Part shown: piece by piece, positions 12,119 through 22,820 of the stretch
Layout: each line of letters opens with the position of its first letter
Numbering within the stretch: the stretch's first letter is position 1
Assembly (NCBI RefSeq): GCF_025024155.1
Contig: NW_026251826.1
Coordinates: 22,228 to 86,227 of the forward strand
Source of the DNA: Gamsiella multidivaricata
Taxonomy: Eukaryota > Mortierellomycota > Mortierellomycetes > Mortierellales > Mortierellaceae
Direction: 5' to 3'
DNA length: 64,000 nt
Translations under genes and position numbers: made by a program
Notes under the pieces: generated by a model
What the model was told of the DNA's origin: nothing
What the model saw: the letters and a program-made list of their open reading frames with translations, nothing else
Databases searched by the model: none

Positions 12119-13332
12119 AAAGGTCTATGTAATTATATTAATTATATGTATAATAAAAATGTGCTTCTAACTGCGGTTGTAAGTGTGTAAGTGTGTAAGT
12201 GTGTATATGGTGAGTGGGAGAGAAGCATAGAGACGGATGGAAAGGCAGATGGAGAGAAGGATGAATAACTAAGAAGCGCGATCCATTCATCCATCCCACC
12301 CAGATGTGCCTGATCTTGATCTCTCGCCCACATCCGTTCAGGGTCCTAAGGTTACCCAATACTTTTCACTTTTTGTGTCCCTTCCAGATTTCCTCAGCTT
12401 TTCCGACTCTGGCACATATCAGCCATTCGCAGTGTTTGAATCCAAGAGCGCACAGGAATTTTCATATGAACCTCTGTATTTTAAACTAATGATACCGACA
12501 GAGGCCTTTGAACGTTCCAGGTATTGATTGTTACGGTTAATATCAGTGTTGTGTCTTATGCTTTTTGATGGAAGTGTCACGCTTATGCTAACTCACCGTT
12601 ATTGAAATATGTGGTCCCGGTTTTGAGAGGATGAGCTATAAGGAATTTTACGAGACCTTCCATCATATCGATAAGTTTCTTGATTGCAGGAAAAGGAAAA
12701 CTCAGCGAAGAAATGGGAGAAGTGCAGATGTTACGACTGAACGTAGCAGGTGTAAAAACATGCAGCAAAGAATGGTGTGTCGAAGAAACCAGAATGCTAT
12801 CGTTGTTGCACGTACTACCTGATGTGATAAACTTTGCGGATACTTTTATGCATTTACTTATGCTTTATTGGTCGACACGAAAGGAAGTAACTGAGTGGTT
12901 AGCCCTCATACCGAGTACGCATCGCTCAGAGACCTTGCACTTGCAAAATTGGGGCGGGAATATATACAATTAGCGTCAGGACTGTTGTCAGGACTGACAA
13001 GTTACAGATGATGTAAAGAATGAGGTGAAAGATAGATAATAATACAAGACAAACGCTTAGTATTAGAATTTGAATGACTGCAAAAACATATTAGCTAGTA
13101 GAATTTATTATTCGGTTGGAGGTCTTGCCCTCCGTGAATAAAAGGCTCAGGTCATTACCGTGTATGGTCTTCGATTATGCTATCACTATGTGGCATGAGT
13201 AATGCTCAAAAGCAACAGTTTTTATTTTTTCTCTGTATGTACGATGGTTCTGAAAGATCTCTGCTATTAGCCGTTTGCGTTGGATTCTCTTGCTTTTATA
13301 TGATGAACGTTCCTGCTACAAATGTTTGTCTA
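12119..13332. other. No supported gene
   Basis: A tandem GTGTGTAA-type tract lies near 12178-12206. Two open stretches (12306-12527 and 12680-12973) have amino-acid composition that could be exonic (for example PLYFKLMIPTEAFERSRY), but no domain is recognised and no clean splice pairing was found. This may be the 3' flank of Crypton 2 or relics of a host gene. Confidence 0.3.
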
Positions 13333-15251
13333 CTAGCGGAGAAATGTTGTTTTATCCAAGACAATTGGATGAATATCGTTGTGAACTTTTGTGTGGTAGG
13401 CGGCAGATGTCCAGCTTTCAAGTCGCTGCTGTGCAACTTCTGTCCAATCGTCACCCTCGAGCCCCAAATATACCGGGTCTGATTGTAAACTGTCGATCTC
13501 CCAAACGTGGCCTTTGTAGGGCATTATGAGAACGATGTGATTGTCAGAAGATGTTTGGAGAGTATTGTCGCAACCATTATCGTTATCGCCGTTGATGATT
13601 GCAGTAGGTTTGTCAGTGCAGGGTTGAACGCTACGCAATATGTGTTGATGGAGGCATTGAAGAAGAAGATTTTTCTGAAGAGAACCCTACGTTATTGAAG
13701 ATGAAAAAAATTATGTTAGAAATGAGTCCTCTTTAATGAGATAAGATGCCGGAATGCTGATTTACCGGCGTAATATCTGATTGAATGTCGTTCAATATGC
13801 TCTGCGTTGTGCTTGAGGGGTTTTTGTTAGCAACATAGTTGAACAATGCCATAGAGCAACAAGGTCCTGAAGTCAACTGTAATTGATATATGTAGAAACC
13901 AGGAGATTAGGTAGAGAACGCCTGATGATCAACAACTGATATTGATGTACGAGTGTTGATTATCACCTGTTGAAAGTTGATTGGTTTTATCGCCTCTCTC
14001 GGTGGTGGCATTGGTTTTGTCGGATCAGAGAACCGTCGTATTTTGTTGTCTGTGTCATACTCTGGTTCATCATATGTGTTGTCCAAGTAAAGGTAGTCGT
14101 CGCAGTATGTTTTGTACATCAAACGTCTCGTTTGTAGGCTGTTTCGGTAGCAAAGTAGATAGGCCTTGTGTGTTTGCCTCTTGACTGAATGCTGATTAGA
14201 ATGGACAACGATCTTGTCCAGGAGTTTGTACGGTTCGTTAAGGTATGTGAACCATGGATTGACAAAGTCTATTGGGAGATTAGACAATTATTGATTTCAT
14301 GGGGTAAAGGTTCATGATCAATGCAACTAAAAATGATTTACCTGGGTCATATAGAGCATCGTCCCATATAGGTCTTGCAGGATCGACCTCGGTATGATGC
14401 ACTGTACGCTGTTCGTTTGAATAGTATATTGGATCAGTGTATTGAGTTATTAACATTATTTCAAGCACTCATTGTGAAATGGTATAGACATACCACATTG
14501 GGAATCGAATCTTGTGCAAGGTCAATCGCGCCGAATCTCTGATGAATGCCTGAGCGAACAAGGCACGCAAAACGTTTGACTAATGCTTGAAGTCCCTTTT
14601 TGGTAGCTCTCGTTGTTTCACATGAGTTGCGATGCCATGTTGTAGAATGGTGTCGCAGTCTGCTGTGGTCCAGTATGGGGTGATGTCAGCGATGGCAGTT
14701 TGGATCCGGCCTTCCTTCAATAGCTCCATGACCGATAGTAGTTTGTTGAATCCTTCTTCTTCATTGTCGAGCTGAACTGGTTGACCACCACTGATATGGC
14801 TTAACAGAAGGGATTTTGCATAGTCGCGAAGATGAGCCGTCTTATTTTCCAGGAACTTGTTAGGTGAATAGGTGCTATGGTCAGTGCACTGATGTTTAAA
14901 TCCGTACTTTGAGATGCAAAGTTGAGTGAGGTTGATTATTTTTTTGATGTAGGGATACATATTTGGGATGTCGTTGTCGATATACGCTGGTCTAAGATGG
15001 TTTTCGAGAATTTGTGGTAAGTTTGGGACACACCCGTACGTTTTGTTCAGGAAACGTTTAAAGGAATTGTCTCGTTGTTCTAAAGTTGGCTTCTTTCTCA
15101 TCTCGAGTATTGATCTCCATGTTTGTTCTGCAGCTATTGAAATGGTTGTATTGTTGTCCTTGATACTGCATTCCTTTTTTTGACGTTTGGCTTGTCTGCT
15201 GTTGATGGAATTGTTTGGGTCGACCGAGCGCTGCCGCTTTTTAAGAGTCAT
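13333..15251 (-). CDS. Hypothetical multi-exon gene, possibly decayed; 3' part weakly UCH-like
   Basis: The first exon runs from an ATG at 15251 (MTLKKRQRSVDPNN) with a basic N-terminus and about 220 open residues to a TAG at about 14580. The same frame stays open beyond the stop (NVLRALFAQAFIRDSARL), so the TAG may be a CAG-to-TAG change. Further open pieces lie at 14287-13975 (DFVNPWFTYLNEPYKLLDK) and 13638-13333. The last contains NHIVLIMPYKGHVWEIDSLQ and DDWTEVAQQRLE, which resembles the His...Asp part of peptidase C12 ubiquitin hydrolases (HFVSYVP.NGRLYELDGL). I found no matching catalytic-Cys segment. It could be two neighbouring genes. Confidence in the function is low. Confidence 0.35.
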
Positions 15252-15573
15252 TGTTAATGGATGGTGGTTTTGAACGGTTATAAAATGCAGTGGCAATGTC
15301 AAAGGGTGAGGGAGTGAATAGATGATTTGAAATGGAAAAAGGGCGTGGGTCTGGTCACGTGAAGAAGATCTCAGCATCGCAAATGATATACAAAATATAT
15401 TTTATCGCAAATCATATACAGTTTTGTAGATGACTTCCATTTTTGTCCAGGAGTATGAGATCAAAGACAACCTCAGCAGGTGCAAACGGTCTGATCAGGT
15501 GGAAGTGAATCTAGGGTGGAAAGGGACCTTATTCGTATGAATGCTGCTGTCTAGTTCTACGCGTGGATGGAGT

Positions 15574-16556
15574 TTATAGATACTGGCTGGATAGATAGCA
15601 ACAGTGTTCTAGAAAGTCGTAGAAAGATGGGCGAAGCACTGATGACATCATAATCCACTTAACCGAGCATAAACCTATTGCAGCAGGGTAGGTGATTACC
15701 ATGCTAATATATGTTCCAGTGGGGCAGTAGTCCTGCAGTTGTGGTAGTTGCTGTTGATCGGATTGGACACTTGTTGCCGGTTCATCTTGACGCTGTTTTT
15801 GTTGCATTTTCTGCTCCTTTTCCATCTTCTCTTGTATGGCGTGACTGCTGACAGTTCCAGGCGCTTTCTCGACATCGCTGCGCTCAAGAACTTGTCGAAC
15901 TTCAATTGGACAAAGCAAGGGTACATGCTGCCGTTGATCTTGACAAAAAATATGACGTCGGGTCCGGAGACATGAGGTGCTGGGAAATAGAATGGAGGGA
16001 TATCCTGATCGCCCTGCTTGGAGTTGTGCTCGACGTGCGCCTTCATAAAATTCTGTGTCGTGATGTTTCTGTGCGATATGGCGAGTTTTGGTTGCTGTTC
16101 GTCGTATCCAACAATCGTCACATCCCCGACGAGCTGCTCGGGAAGAGAATTCTTGGTCAACAAAGGCCACGAGGACAGCGGTCGACTTCTAAACGTCTCA
16201 ACAAAGACAGGTGGTATCATCGTTTCCTACATGTTTCCGTGTACTGAAGCGTTGTTGGAGTGTAGCATCGTCCGTTCCGCTGCAGATATGAGTGATGGAT
16301 CCTTTTCCCGAAAATAATTGTGGGTGGCCTTCAGGGCAACGACTCCATCGAGAACTGCTCTTGCTGCACCTCCGAAGATCTTGATGCGACCGAACGCTGC
16401 TTCCATCAATTGCATTTCATTTTTAAGCACAGTCTCAGACGCGTCCAGTAAACAGTTGCGGAAAAGAAAGAGACCAAGAGCTTCTCTGATGGAGGAGCAT
16501 GAGGCGAAAAGCTCGGAATGCTCGGAGATCTTGCTTTTTAAGCTACAAAGAGTGTC
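15574..16556 (-). pseudogene. C-terminal part of a CRN-like gene, separated from its 5' part by about 3 kb
   Basis: Open pieces encode segments typical of the C-terminal region of fungal CRN-like NTPase proteins: ASCSSIREALGLFLFR, AAERTMLHSNNASVHG, VSGPDVIFFVKINGSMYPC and DYCPTGTYISMVITYPA. An in-frame TAG lies near 16223 in the same frame on both sides (probably TGG to TAG). A one-base deletion near 15905 shifts the frame after CFVQLK. The 5' end of this piece (SKISEHSELFASC) appears to be the continuation of the minus-strand relic that stops at 19656 (GNLCGELNR). The DNA between 16.56 and 19.65 kb would then be an insertion. The product is non-functional. Confidence 0.6.
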
Positions 16557-16801
16557 GTAAATAGAATGGGGATTATTTAGCAGATTACTTCCATTTGTGG
16601 ATCTTAGAAGCCGATGTGGTAACGAATGATGCGTTTGGGTAAGAGAAGTAATATATGATAGTATGGAAGACAATTTGTTCTTCATGGCCGCTGACCGTTG
16701 CAAGAACTTACTCGGCGTCAGTAGTCTGAAAAATCTGTCACGTCATCTATGTTGTGTCAGCCAGTTTATTGCATTCTGCGATTTAGTCTACGAAAACAGC
16801 A

Positions 16802-16888
16802 CTATATCGCAAGCAGAGGAAAATTCTTGAGCTTCTCATACAAGCCCAGCTGCTCGAGGGCAGGCAGGATGTTCGCGTCGAGTGCCAT
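16802..16888 (-). pseudogene. Possible FAD-monooxygenase fragment
   Basis: A 28-residue open piece, MALDANILPALEQLGLYEKL and onward, resembles the segment after the FAD-binding Rossmann motif in phenol-hydroxylase-like flavin monooxygenases (S..L.PN.LPALEQLGLY). No GxGxxG motif or downstream domain is nearby. It is best read as a small captured or relic fragment. Assignment is from motif memory only. Confidence 0.25.
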
Positions 16889-16989
16889 GATACCACCTGT
16901 TGGATCTACTGGCGATATTCACGGGGGATGTTTTCCTTCCAAGGATATTTCTCGCTTTTCATATCTTCCAAAACGCCGATTCCACCTAG

Positions 16990-18726
16990 TTGAGTACAAA
17001 CCTGTTATTTTCTAGATCTTGATATGAGATGAATCCAGCAGTCCTCTCGCGGCCTCTCGCAATATTTTCACTCCGTACCGGAGCTTGCACGCACCATCGA
17101 AGCTGTTCGACGTCTGGAACTCTGCCATGGTCCTCTTCGAAAAGTTGAGTCCTCTTTCGATCAGAATGCAGTTTGCAGTCGTGTAGCTGCCATCATTGAA
17201 GACACGACACCACACTGTGCGATTGGCTGGCCTGTCACGAGAGATCGACCCTGGCACGTCTCCAGGAAAAAGCGCCACTCGAACTTGCTCCAGACGACGC
17301 GGTCCCTGTGCACCTTCGAATTGACGAACTTGCGCCACCTCTGCTCCCACTCCGCGGTCCAGGGCTTTTTCTCCTTCTCGGCATCGAATCCGTCTCGTAG
17401 CTCCTCAATGATATGATCCGTCCACTGGACCCCATCCTCCCACCCTTGCTCAATATTCTTCAGATATTGAATGCGTTGATCAACGGTTCGATCCATGAAA
17501 AAGCTATTATCGATGGGAAGCAACATACACGCTAGTTGCTTGAACGTAAATACCGGAGCTACTTCACTTTCCGCACGGCACTTACCAGTTCGAAAAGTGC
17601 GAAGCGGCCACCAGGACCTAGTCCTCTGCTCCATACATGAGAGCCTCTCCTTGATCAAACATCGTCGATCGACAGAGAATTTTCTTCTAGGACAGTTGAT
17701 CACGGTGAGTGAAAGCTGTGTGCCTGTCCAGAAGCACACGGGACTTGCTTCCCTAGCCATGTTGCGCAGGAAAAACACTTCCCGAGAGGCATACATCGCT
17801 GGCCCTGAAGAGAAGCCTTGCACAGCCATTGTCATGACCGTGCCGAGCGCTGAGTCCCGGGAAGCAAACTGGGCTTGATCCTTGTGGTCACTGATCCATT
17901 TCGAGAACTTGAGTATCTATCGGGTTGGCGTGGGCTTTAGAATTGCAGTCCTTCGTGCATGCATGGCAGTATGCGTAGAACTTGATAGGGATGTTGGCCG
18001 ACTGTCCCCTCACGAGTCTCCCGTTTGTCCGATTCAGCTTTATGGAGCAATCCGCGCAGAAGGTGTTTTAGCGCAAGCTGATATTTAGCTGTCAGGGGCG
18101 AGCTGCTGGAGCAGGCCTGGAAGCAGGTCTCCTTCAATCTGATACGCTCGTCTGGCCGCATCCTCGTGCTATCATTTATACCATCGACCTTTTTGTCAGC
18201 CACATCCTTTCGGCAGAACAGCACTCTGGGGCTCCCGTGCATGAGGTAGTGCCGTGTCAAGCCTGTCTTTGACCACGCATTTACTGCAGAGGCCACTATC
18301 GTGAAAGTACAACCGACCACGCGAGTCTCGAAGAGCCACGTTCCTCCATGTCATCAAAGCTGTACATCCGTCTCCATCGCAGAGTTTCCCTTGCGGAGCA
18401 TCGAGTCGATCTTATATTCGTGACTGATGACATGCTTGTAGTTGCTCTCTTGCATCGTGCTGAATAGAGAAAAGTCGTCAAGCCATGCCAAAGGCATTGC
18501 AGGCTTGCCTTCGACCTATCCCATTGCAAGGACTGTACTGCATAACCATCTTCTCCTTGTCCAGCGTCGTCAAGTGTTCTAGAAATTTAGCTCCTTTGCA
18601 TACTTGTACCATGCCATTTGCTAGATAGGAGCCCTCGGGAAAGAGCATATCCTCGGCATGAAGCAGGGCAGGGACACCTTCAACCAAAGACTCTTTATGC
18701 AGGACGGTTATCGTGAATGCTATCAA
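16990..18726 (-). pseudogene. Unrecognised gene relic within the CRN interruption
   Basis: Several minus-strand open pieces in different frames suggest one decayed gene. They are 18726-18478 (LLHAEDMLFPEGSYLANGMV), a Cys-rich piece near 18070-17885 (CADCSIKLNRTNGRL, CHACTKDCNSKAH), 17835-17161 and 17350-17012 (WCRVFNDGSYTTANCILIERG). The CxxC pairs suggest a small zinc-binding module. I do not recognise the family. Together with the adjacent C2H2 gene it fills the DNA that separates the two CRN halves, so it may be cargo or the core of an inserted element. No terminal inverted repeats or target duplication were found at the borders. Confidence 0.35.
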
Positions 18727-18761
18727 ACGGGAGATTGGTATTAATATACCATGTGCCCTTT

Positions 18762-19250
18762 CTATGCATTAAAGTTGCTGCTGGACGTTCTATTACCGTT
18801 CGGAGCTTCGGCGATCGGTGAAGGAGGCGGAACGCCACTATACCTGGTCTCAGTGGCGTCGTCCCCTGAGTTAGACTCCTGCGGTGTGCTGCTTTGTTGA
18901 TGGCTCTTGACGTGCTTCCCGATGTCCTCTTTCCTAGAATAGGGTCGACCGCAGCCTGGGCGCGAGCATTTGTATGCTCTGTGCGAGCTTAAATGGATTT
19001 CAAGGGCGGCTTTGTCGGTAAACACCTGACGGCAGTCCTCGATCCGACATAGATGTTTGGAATGCTGTTGCCTCATATGGGTCGTGAGGCATCCTTGTGT
19101 GAGGTAGGTATTACTGCAGTTCTCTTCGATGCAGTCAAATTGCCGCCGAGATTCTGCATGTGCGGTACGTATATGCCTTTGTAAGGCGCACTTTGTAGCA
19201 TAAGACTTCGGACAGGTCGCCTCGCTGCATGGGATTCTTTCCTTCGGCAT
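18762..19250 (-). CDS. C2H2 zinc-finger protein, about 162 residues
   Basis: From the ATG at 19250 (MPKERIPCSEATCPKSY) a single open frame encodes five C2H2-type units. They are C-x4-C-x12-H-x4-H (PCSEATCPKSY...RHIRTAH), a second with CIEENCSNTY and HMRQQH, a third with CRIEDCRQVF and HLSSH, a fourth with CSRPGCGRPY and HVKSH, and a linker rich in Ser/Pro. The C-x4-C spacing is the TFIIIA/Zic-like style common in fungal factors. It probably binds DNA in the nucleus; the target is unknown. The start follows an open upstream region that I treat as leader. The gene lies inside the DNA that separates the two halves of the CRN relic. Confidence 0.65.
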   Translation of the reverse strand: MPKERIPCSEATCPKSYATKCALQRHIRTAHAESRRQFDCIEENCSNTYLTQGCLTTHMRQQHSKHLCRIEDCRQVFTDKAALEIHLSSHRAYKCSRPGCGRPYSRKEDIGKHVKSHQQSSTPQESNSGDDATETRYSGVPPPSPIAEAPNGNRTSSSNFNA

Positions 19251-19655
19251 CCTGAAGTCGACAGAGTTGTATATGAGCGTAGAAGGGTTGAGATACGAAT
19301 AGCAGAAAAGGTAAGAGGAATATTTGATTATTAAAGAGAGAGAGAGAGAGACGAAATAGCGCCAGAAAGAAGTAAAGGAATGTGAGGAGAAAAGGAGGAA
19401 AGGAGGAAGGGCAGAGTTTATCTCGATTGTTAAGAATTGCAAATTGGTGGCAAATTTGCCTGCTTTTCCTCATGGCAAAGCAGCATTCGTCTCTAAATTT
19501 ATTGATGCCAAAACTGGCTGGAACAATTAAGCTTGAAGCAAAGCTTACGCGCATGCTAAAGCCTCCACCGAAAGTCTTCCAAAAGTGTTTGCTGGCGGAA
19601 TATAGCGAGGCTAAAGGGAGGACTGAGGGTGAACTGGCAACGATCAATTTTTATT

Positions 19656-21663
19656 TCACCGGTTGAGTTCTCCGCATAGGTTTCCTCGACGGGCTTGATC
19701 CTTCCAAGCTGTAATCATGACCTCGGTATTGTTAATTGCGGTTTCCCATTCTTTTGGATTCCCAGTCTTGATAATTCCCTCGATCGCTGTGACGATTGGG
19801 CGGAATCGACCGGTAAGCCTTTCGTGTAGTATGTCGACCGCAGCCGGAGGGATTAGAGTGTCCATCATTCTTTTCGGCTCGTCATCTGGTAGTTTCTCCT
19901 TCATCCGATCGATATAGGACTGCACCGAATCTGGACCGGTCCGCCCTAGAAACTCGACATGCGGAAAGATGTTCGAGCTATATTCCTTGACGCCGTCGCC
20001 GCTGCTCAGCGCCCAATGGAGAGTTTGGATGCTCAATCCTGTCCCGCAGCAGATGATAGTAAGCTCTCCTCGACCACCAAGACTTCGAAACCCATTCAAC
20101 ACGGGGGACAACATCGGACGTAGATCATCTTGTGTTGATGATGACACAAATGACGTATTACCCCGATCGCTGAGAATCTGGGCTTCGTCCACGACCAGTC
20201 GTAATTTGGTGTTTGCTGAGAAATTGGGATAGTTGCGGGCAGCAAGACTCTCTTGTACTGAGAGGAACCCATCTCGAACCACGCCAATCAGCACCAATTT
20301 GGAATGCACACGTTCATGCAGCTTTTTCAAAAAGGACCCTGAAAAGCTTTGAGAAGATGTCCTGGAACATTTGAGGTCAGACTTAGAGTACGGCCCAACT
20401 TGCGCTCGAAAACATTTGGCGGCAATTGGGGATCTGCAGACAGTATGTGAGGACCAGGAGTCGGGAGAAGAAGAGCACAAGGGTTGCGTTCCTTGCGAAG
20501 ACAGTGTTGAGTCTAGGATCTTGTTCCTCCAAGGTTTTTTTGTCAATTAACTCAGTAAGGTGGCTGAGGTCGTCTGATCCAGGATCGTTCTTTGACGCGT
20601 TGAAGTAGAATCCCCACTGTAGACAGAGCAGCTCAATCATGGACCGAGTCTTGCCGCATCCACTATGGATATCAGGAAGCATAAGTTAGACCAGGGAAGA
20701 GCAATAATATAGATAGGTACAGTAACTATTCAAAGCTATGCGTTGCAATGAGAACCTAACCTGACGCCGAATACTGGAAGATCTTGTGCTTGCACGCCTT
20801 CCAGCTTGCTCAACAGAATAGAATGTTCGACTGAAGCCGCTCAGGAACAGGATCGCCCGCGCTTGACGGAGGATCTGGTAGATCCAAAAAAAGAAGATTG
20901 GGGCCTACATCCTGTGTATCGACGATGCACGCCTCGCGACCTTCGGAAGGCCACACACCTGACGTAGTGACTGGCAACTTGAACTCTCCTCGAACGTACG
21001 TGTCGAGAAATAGACAAGCAGGGAATCCAGGGGCGAAGAACCGGTCTGCGATTTTTTTGATGTCCGAACGAAGGTCGCCTAGTTCATGAGGAAGAAGAGG
21101 GCATGAGCACAAGATTGTTCGTTACGACGGAAACTAAAAGCGACATTATTGCGATGCACTTACCCGACAGCGGCGTGCTAGGACGAGAATCATCCGAGGG
21201 ATGGCCGGGGAGCGGAGTAGATGCCCGAGCAAGGACAGGTGCATGGATTATGTCGGAGCAGTAAAGAGTGTGAAATAAGGTTAGCACATGGACAAGCTCA
21301 TGCGCGCGGTCAATGAAAGCAAAAGCGCGACGACATTACCTGGCGGGGGTCGCTGGACGATGATGTGGATTGTTTTCTTCGCGGCTTTTCTTCAAAGACA
21401 TCAGAAATGTCGTCTGTTGGTTCGAGTTCCGGTGCTGTCTCGTATTCTTTCAGGACTATCGGCTTGTGCTTGTTGGCCGGGACAAGTGGGATCGAGACGC
21501 GCCAAAGGGTGAGCATGTCTGCATCGACATCGGCGAAGGCGTTTTTTTTTCGTTTTTGATTTTATCTTTAAGCTGGCCGAAGGTCTTGGTAGACTCAATC
21601 TCGACAGGGATTGTGGTCGATTCACCGTCCACCACACAGCACAGTATCAGTTCGTTGACTGGC
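19656..21663 (-). pseudogene. CRN-like gene, header plus P-loop NTPase region, broken
   Basis: The ATG at 21663 (MPVNELILCCVVDGEST) opens a Crinkler ubiquitin-like header. The header continues with LTLWRVSIPLVPANKH and DDISDVFEEKP in another frame, because the A-run at 21542-21550 is one base short. After introns near 21.3 and 21.15 kb, the piece 21060-20830 (IKKIADRFFAPGFPACLF) leads to a second frameshift near 20825. A Walker A-like motif (V-S/R-G-C-G-K-T-R) is split by an intron near 20.66-20.76 kb. Two stops near 20370-20400 replace Gln and Cys expected from the fragment at 1-404. The last piece (20300-19656) has LRLVVDEAQIL and ELTIICCGTGLS. CRN proteins are secreted or host-translocated effector-type proteins in pathogens and are widespread in these fungi. 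This copy is clearly dead. Confidence 0.65.
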
Positions 21664-21914
21664 ATGGTGTCATGTAGCATGAAGAATGATGTGACGAGTG
21701 AAAAGGTAGAAAGGATGACGAGGGTGAAAAATGGGTGGATGAAGGATGTCAAAGGGAAGAACAAAGGCGTTGTGGAGACAATAAATGGGAAGATGGAAAG
21801 AAGAGCGTGGGAACGGTGACAATGGCGATGAAAGACAGGGAACGAAAGTAGAAGAAAGGAAGAGATGAAAAATTGTGAGAGTGATGACAGACAAAAAAAA
21901 CAGGGCGGGATGGT
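21664..21914. other. 5' flank of the CRN relic, GA/CT-rich
   Basis: There is no gene here. The plus strand is purine-rich. The stretch 21795-21850 (GATGGAAAGAAGAGCGTGGG...) resembles 33625-33665 on the other side of the large TIR element, in the same orientation. The element therefore seems to sit in a degenerate repeated upstream tract. Confidence 0.4.
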
Positions 21915-21920
21915 GGTGGC

Positions 21921-22820
21921 AGAAGCTCTGAACCCAGCCACCTCGTCTGTGCAATTCTTGCTGACGAGGGGCTGGGACAAAATCTCCCCCTCTACTATGG
22001 GGTCTCCCTTCCCGTCGTACTTCCTTTTTTGGACGAGATTCCTTTTTGGGAAGAAGGCTGCCAGCGGCCTCAGACCAACGCGCTCCTCGCTTCCTCTCCG
22101 CTCCTTCGCTCCTTCACGTCTTCCATAAAGTCGTCTCTTACATCGAATCCACCCTGCTTCACTCTCAAGTTAGGCGTCAACATGTCAAATAAAAGGCAGC
22201 TCAGGTACAGATGCGCATCTCAAGCACGTATTCATTTCCTGGCACGCGTTCATCAGCAGCATCCGAGCATCCGAGCATCCGAGCATCTGAGCATCCGCTG
22301 TTCAGTTTATCTCATCTCTTTCTCGCTCTCTTCTTCATTCTCTTGTACAAAAATAATAAAAAACGCTCGGGGTGGATTCTGCTATAGCGACATTCCGCCA
22401 TACAAAGGGACTCCGGCCACGCCAAGTAAACGCGCTTCCGGGGCTTCCAGGGTAAGACACAGTTTGATATAGTGCTCGGCGAGTCTTTGTTGTTGTGTTT
22501 GTCACGTTTCTTGCTGGTTTCCGACACGGTACAGCTTCAAGGCATAGGCGAGTTCGGCGTCCTCAACTTCAACAAACCTGATGTACAATCCCCAGGAGGT
22601 GCCAACCAAGTGAGTGAATATCAGTCACTGGTATGAACGCGATGTTTTGTTTCCAAGCACATTTCCAATCGTCTCTTGGCGCTTTGCATTTGCTCCGCAT
22701 AGAATACTCCGAGAAAAATCGCTGATGCTCTTCTTTCGTTGGGTGGAGCCCGTTCTCCTCTGGAGGGATCGACTTCCTCCTGGGTCTCCACAACATTCAA
22801 CGCCGCAGAAGACGCCGCGA
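21921..22820 (+). repeat. Left TIR of the large element (~900 bp)
   Basis: It is the near-perfect inverse of 28191-29012 plus 33482-33568; positions in the inner part pair as x and 51011-x. It contains the outer end, a presumed promoter, exons 1-3 and the first part of exon 4 of the DUF6589-like gene, and an (ATCCGAGC)n microsatellite near 22257-22300. Identity stops at GACGCCGCGAA near 22820, inside exon 4, where the two genes diverge. Confidence 0.95.
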
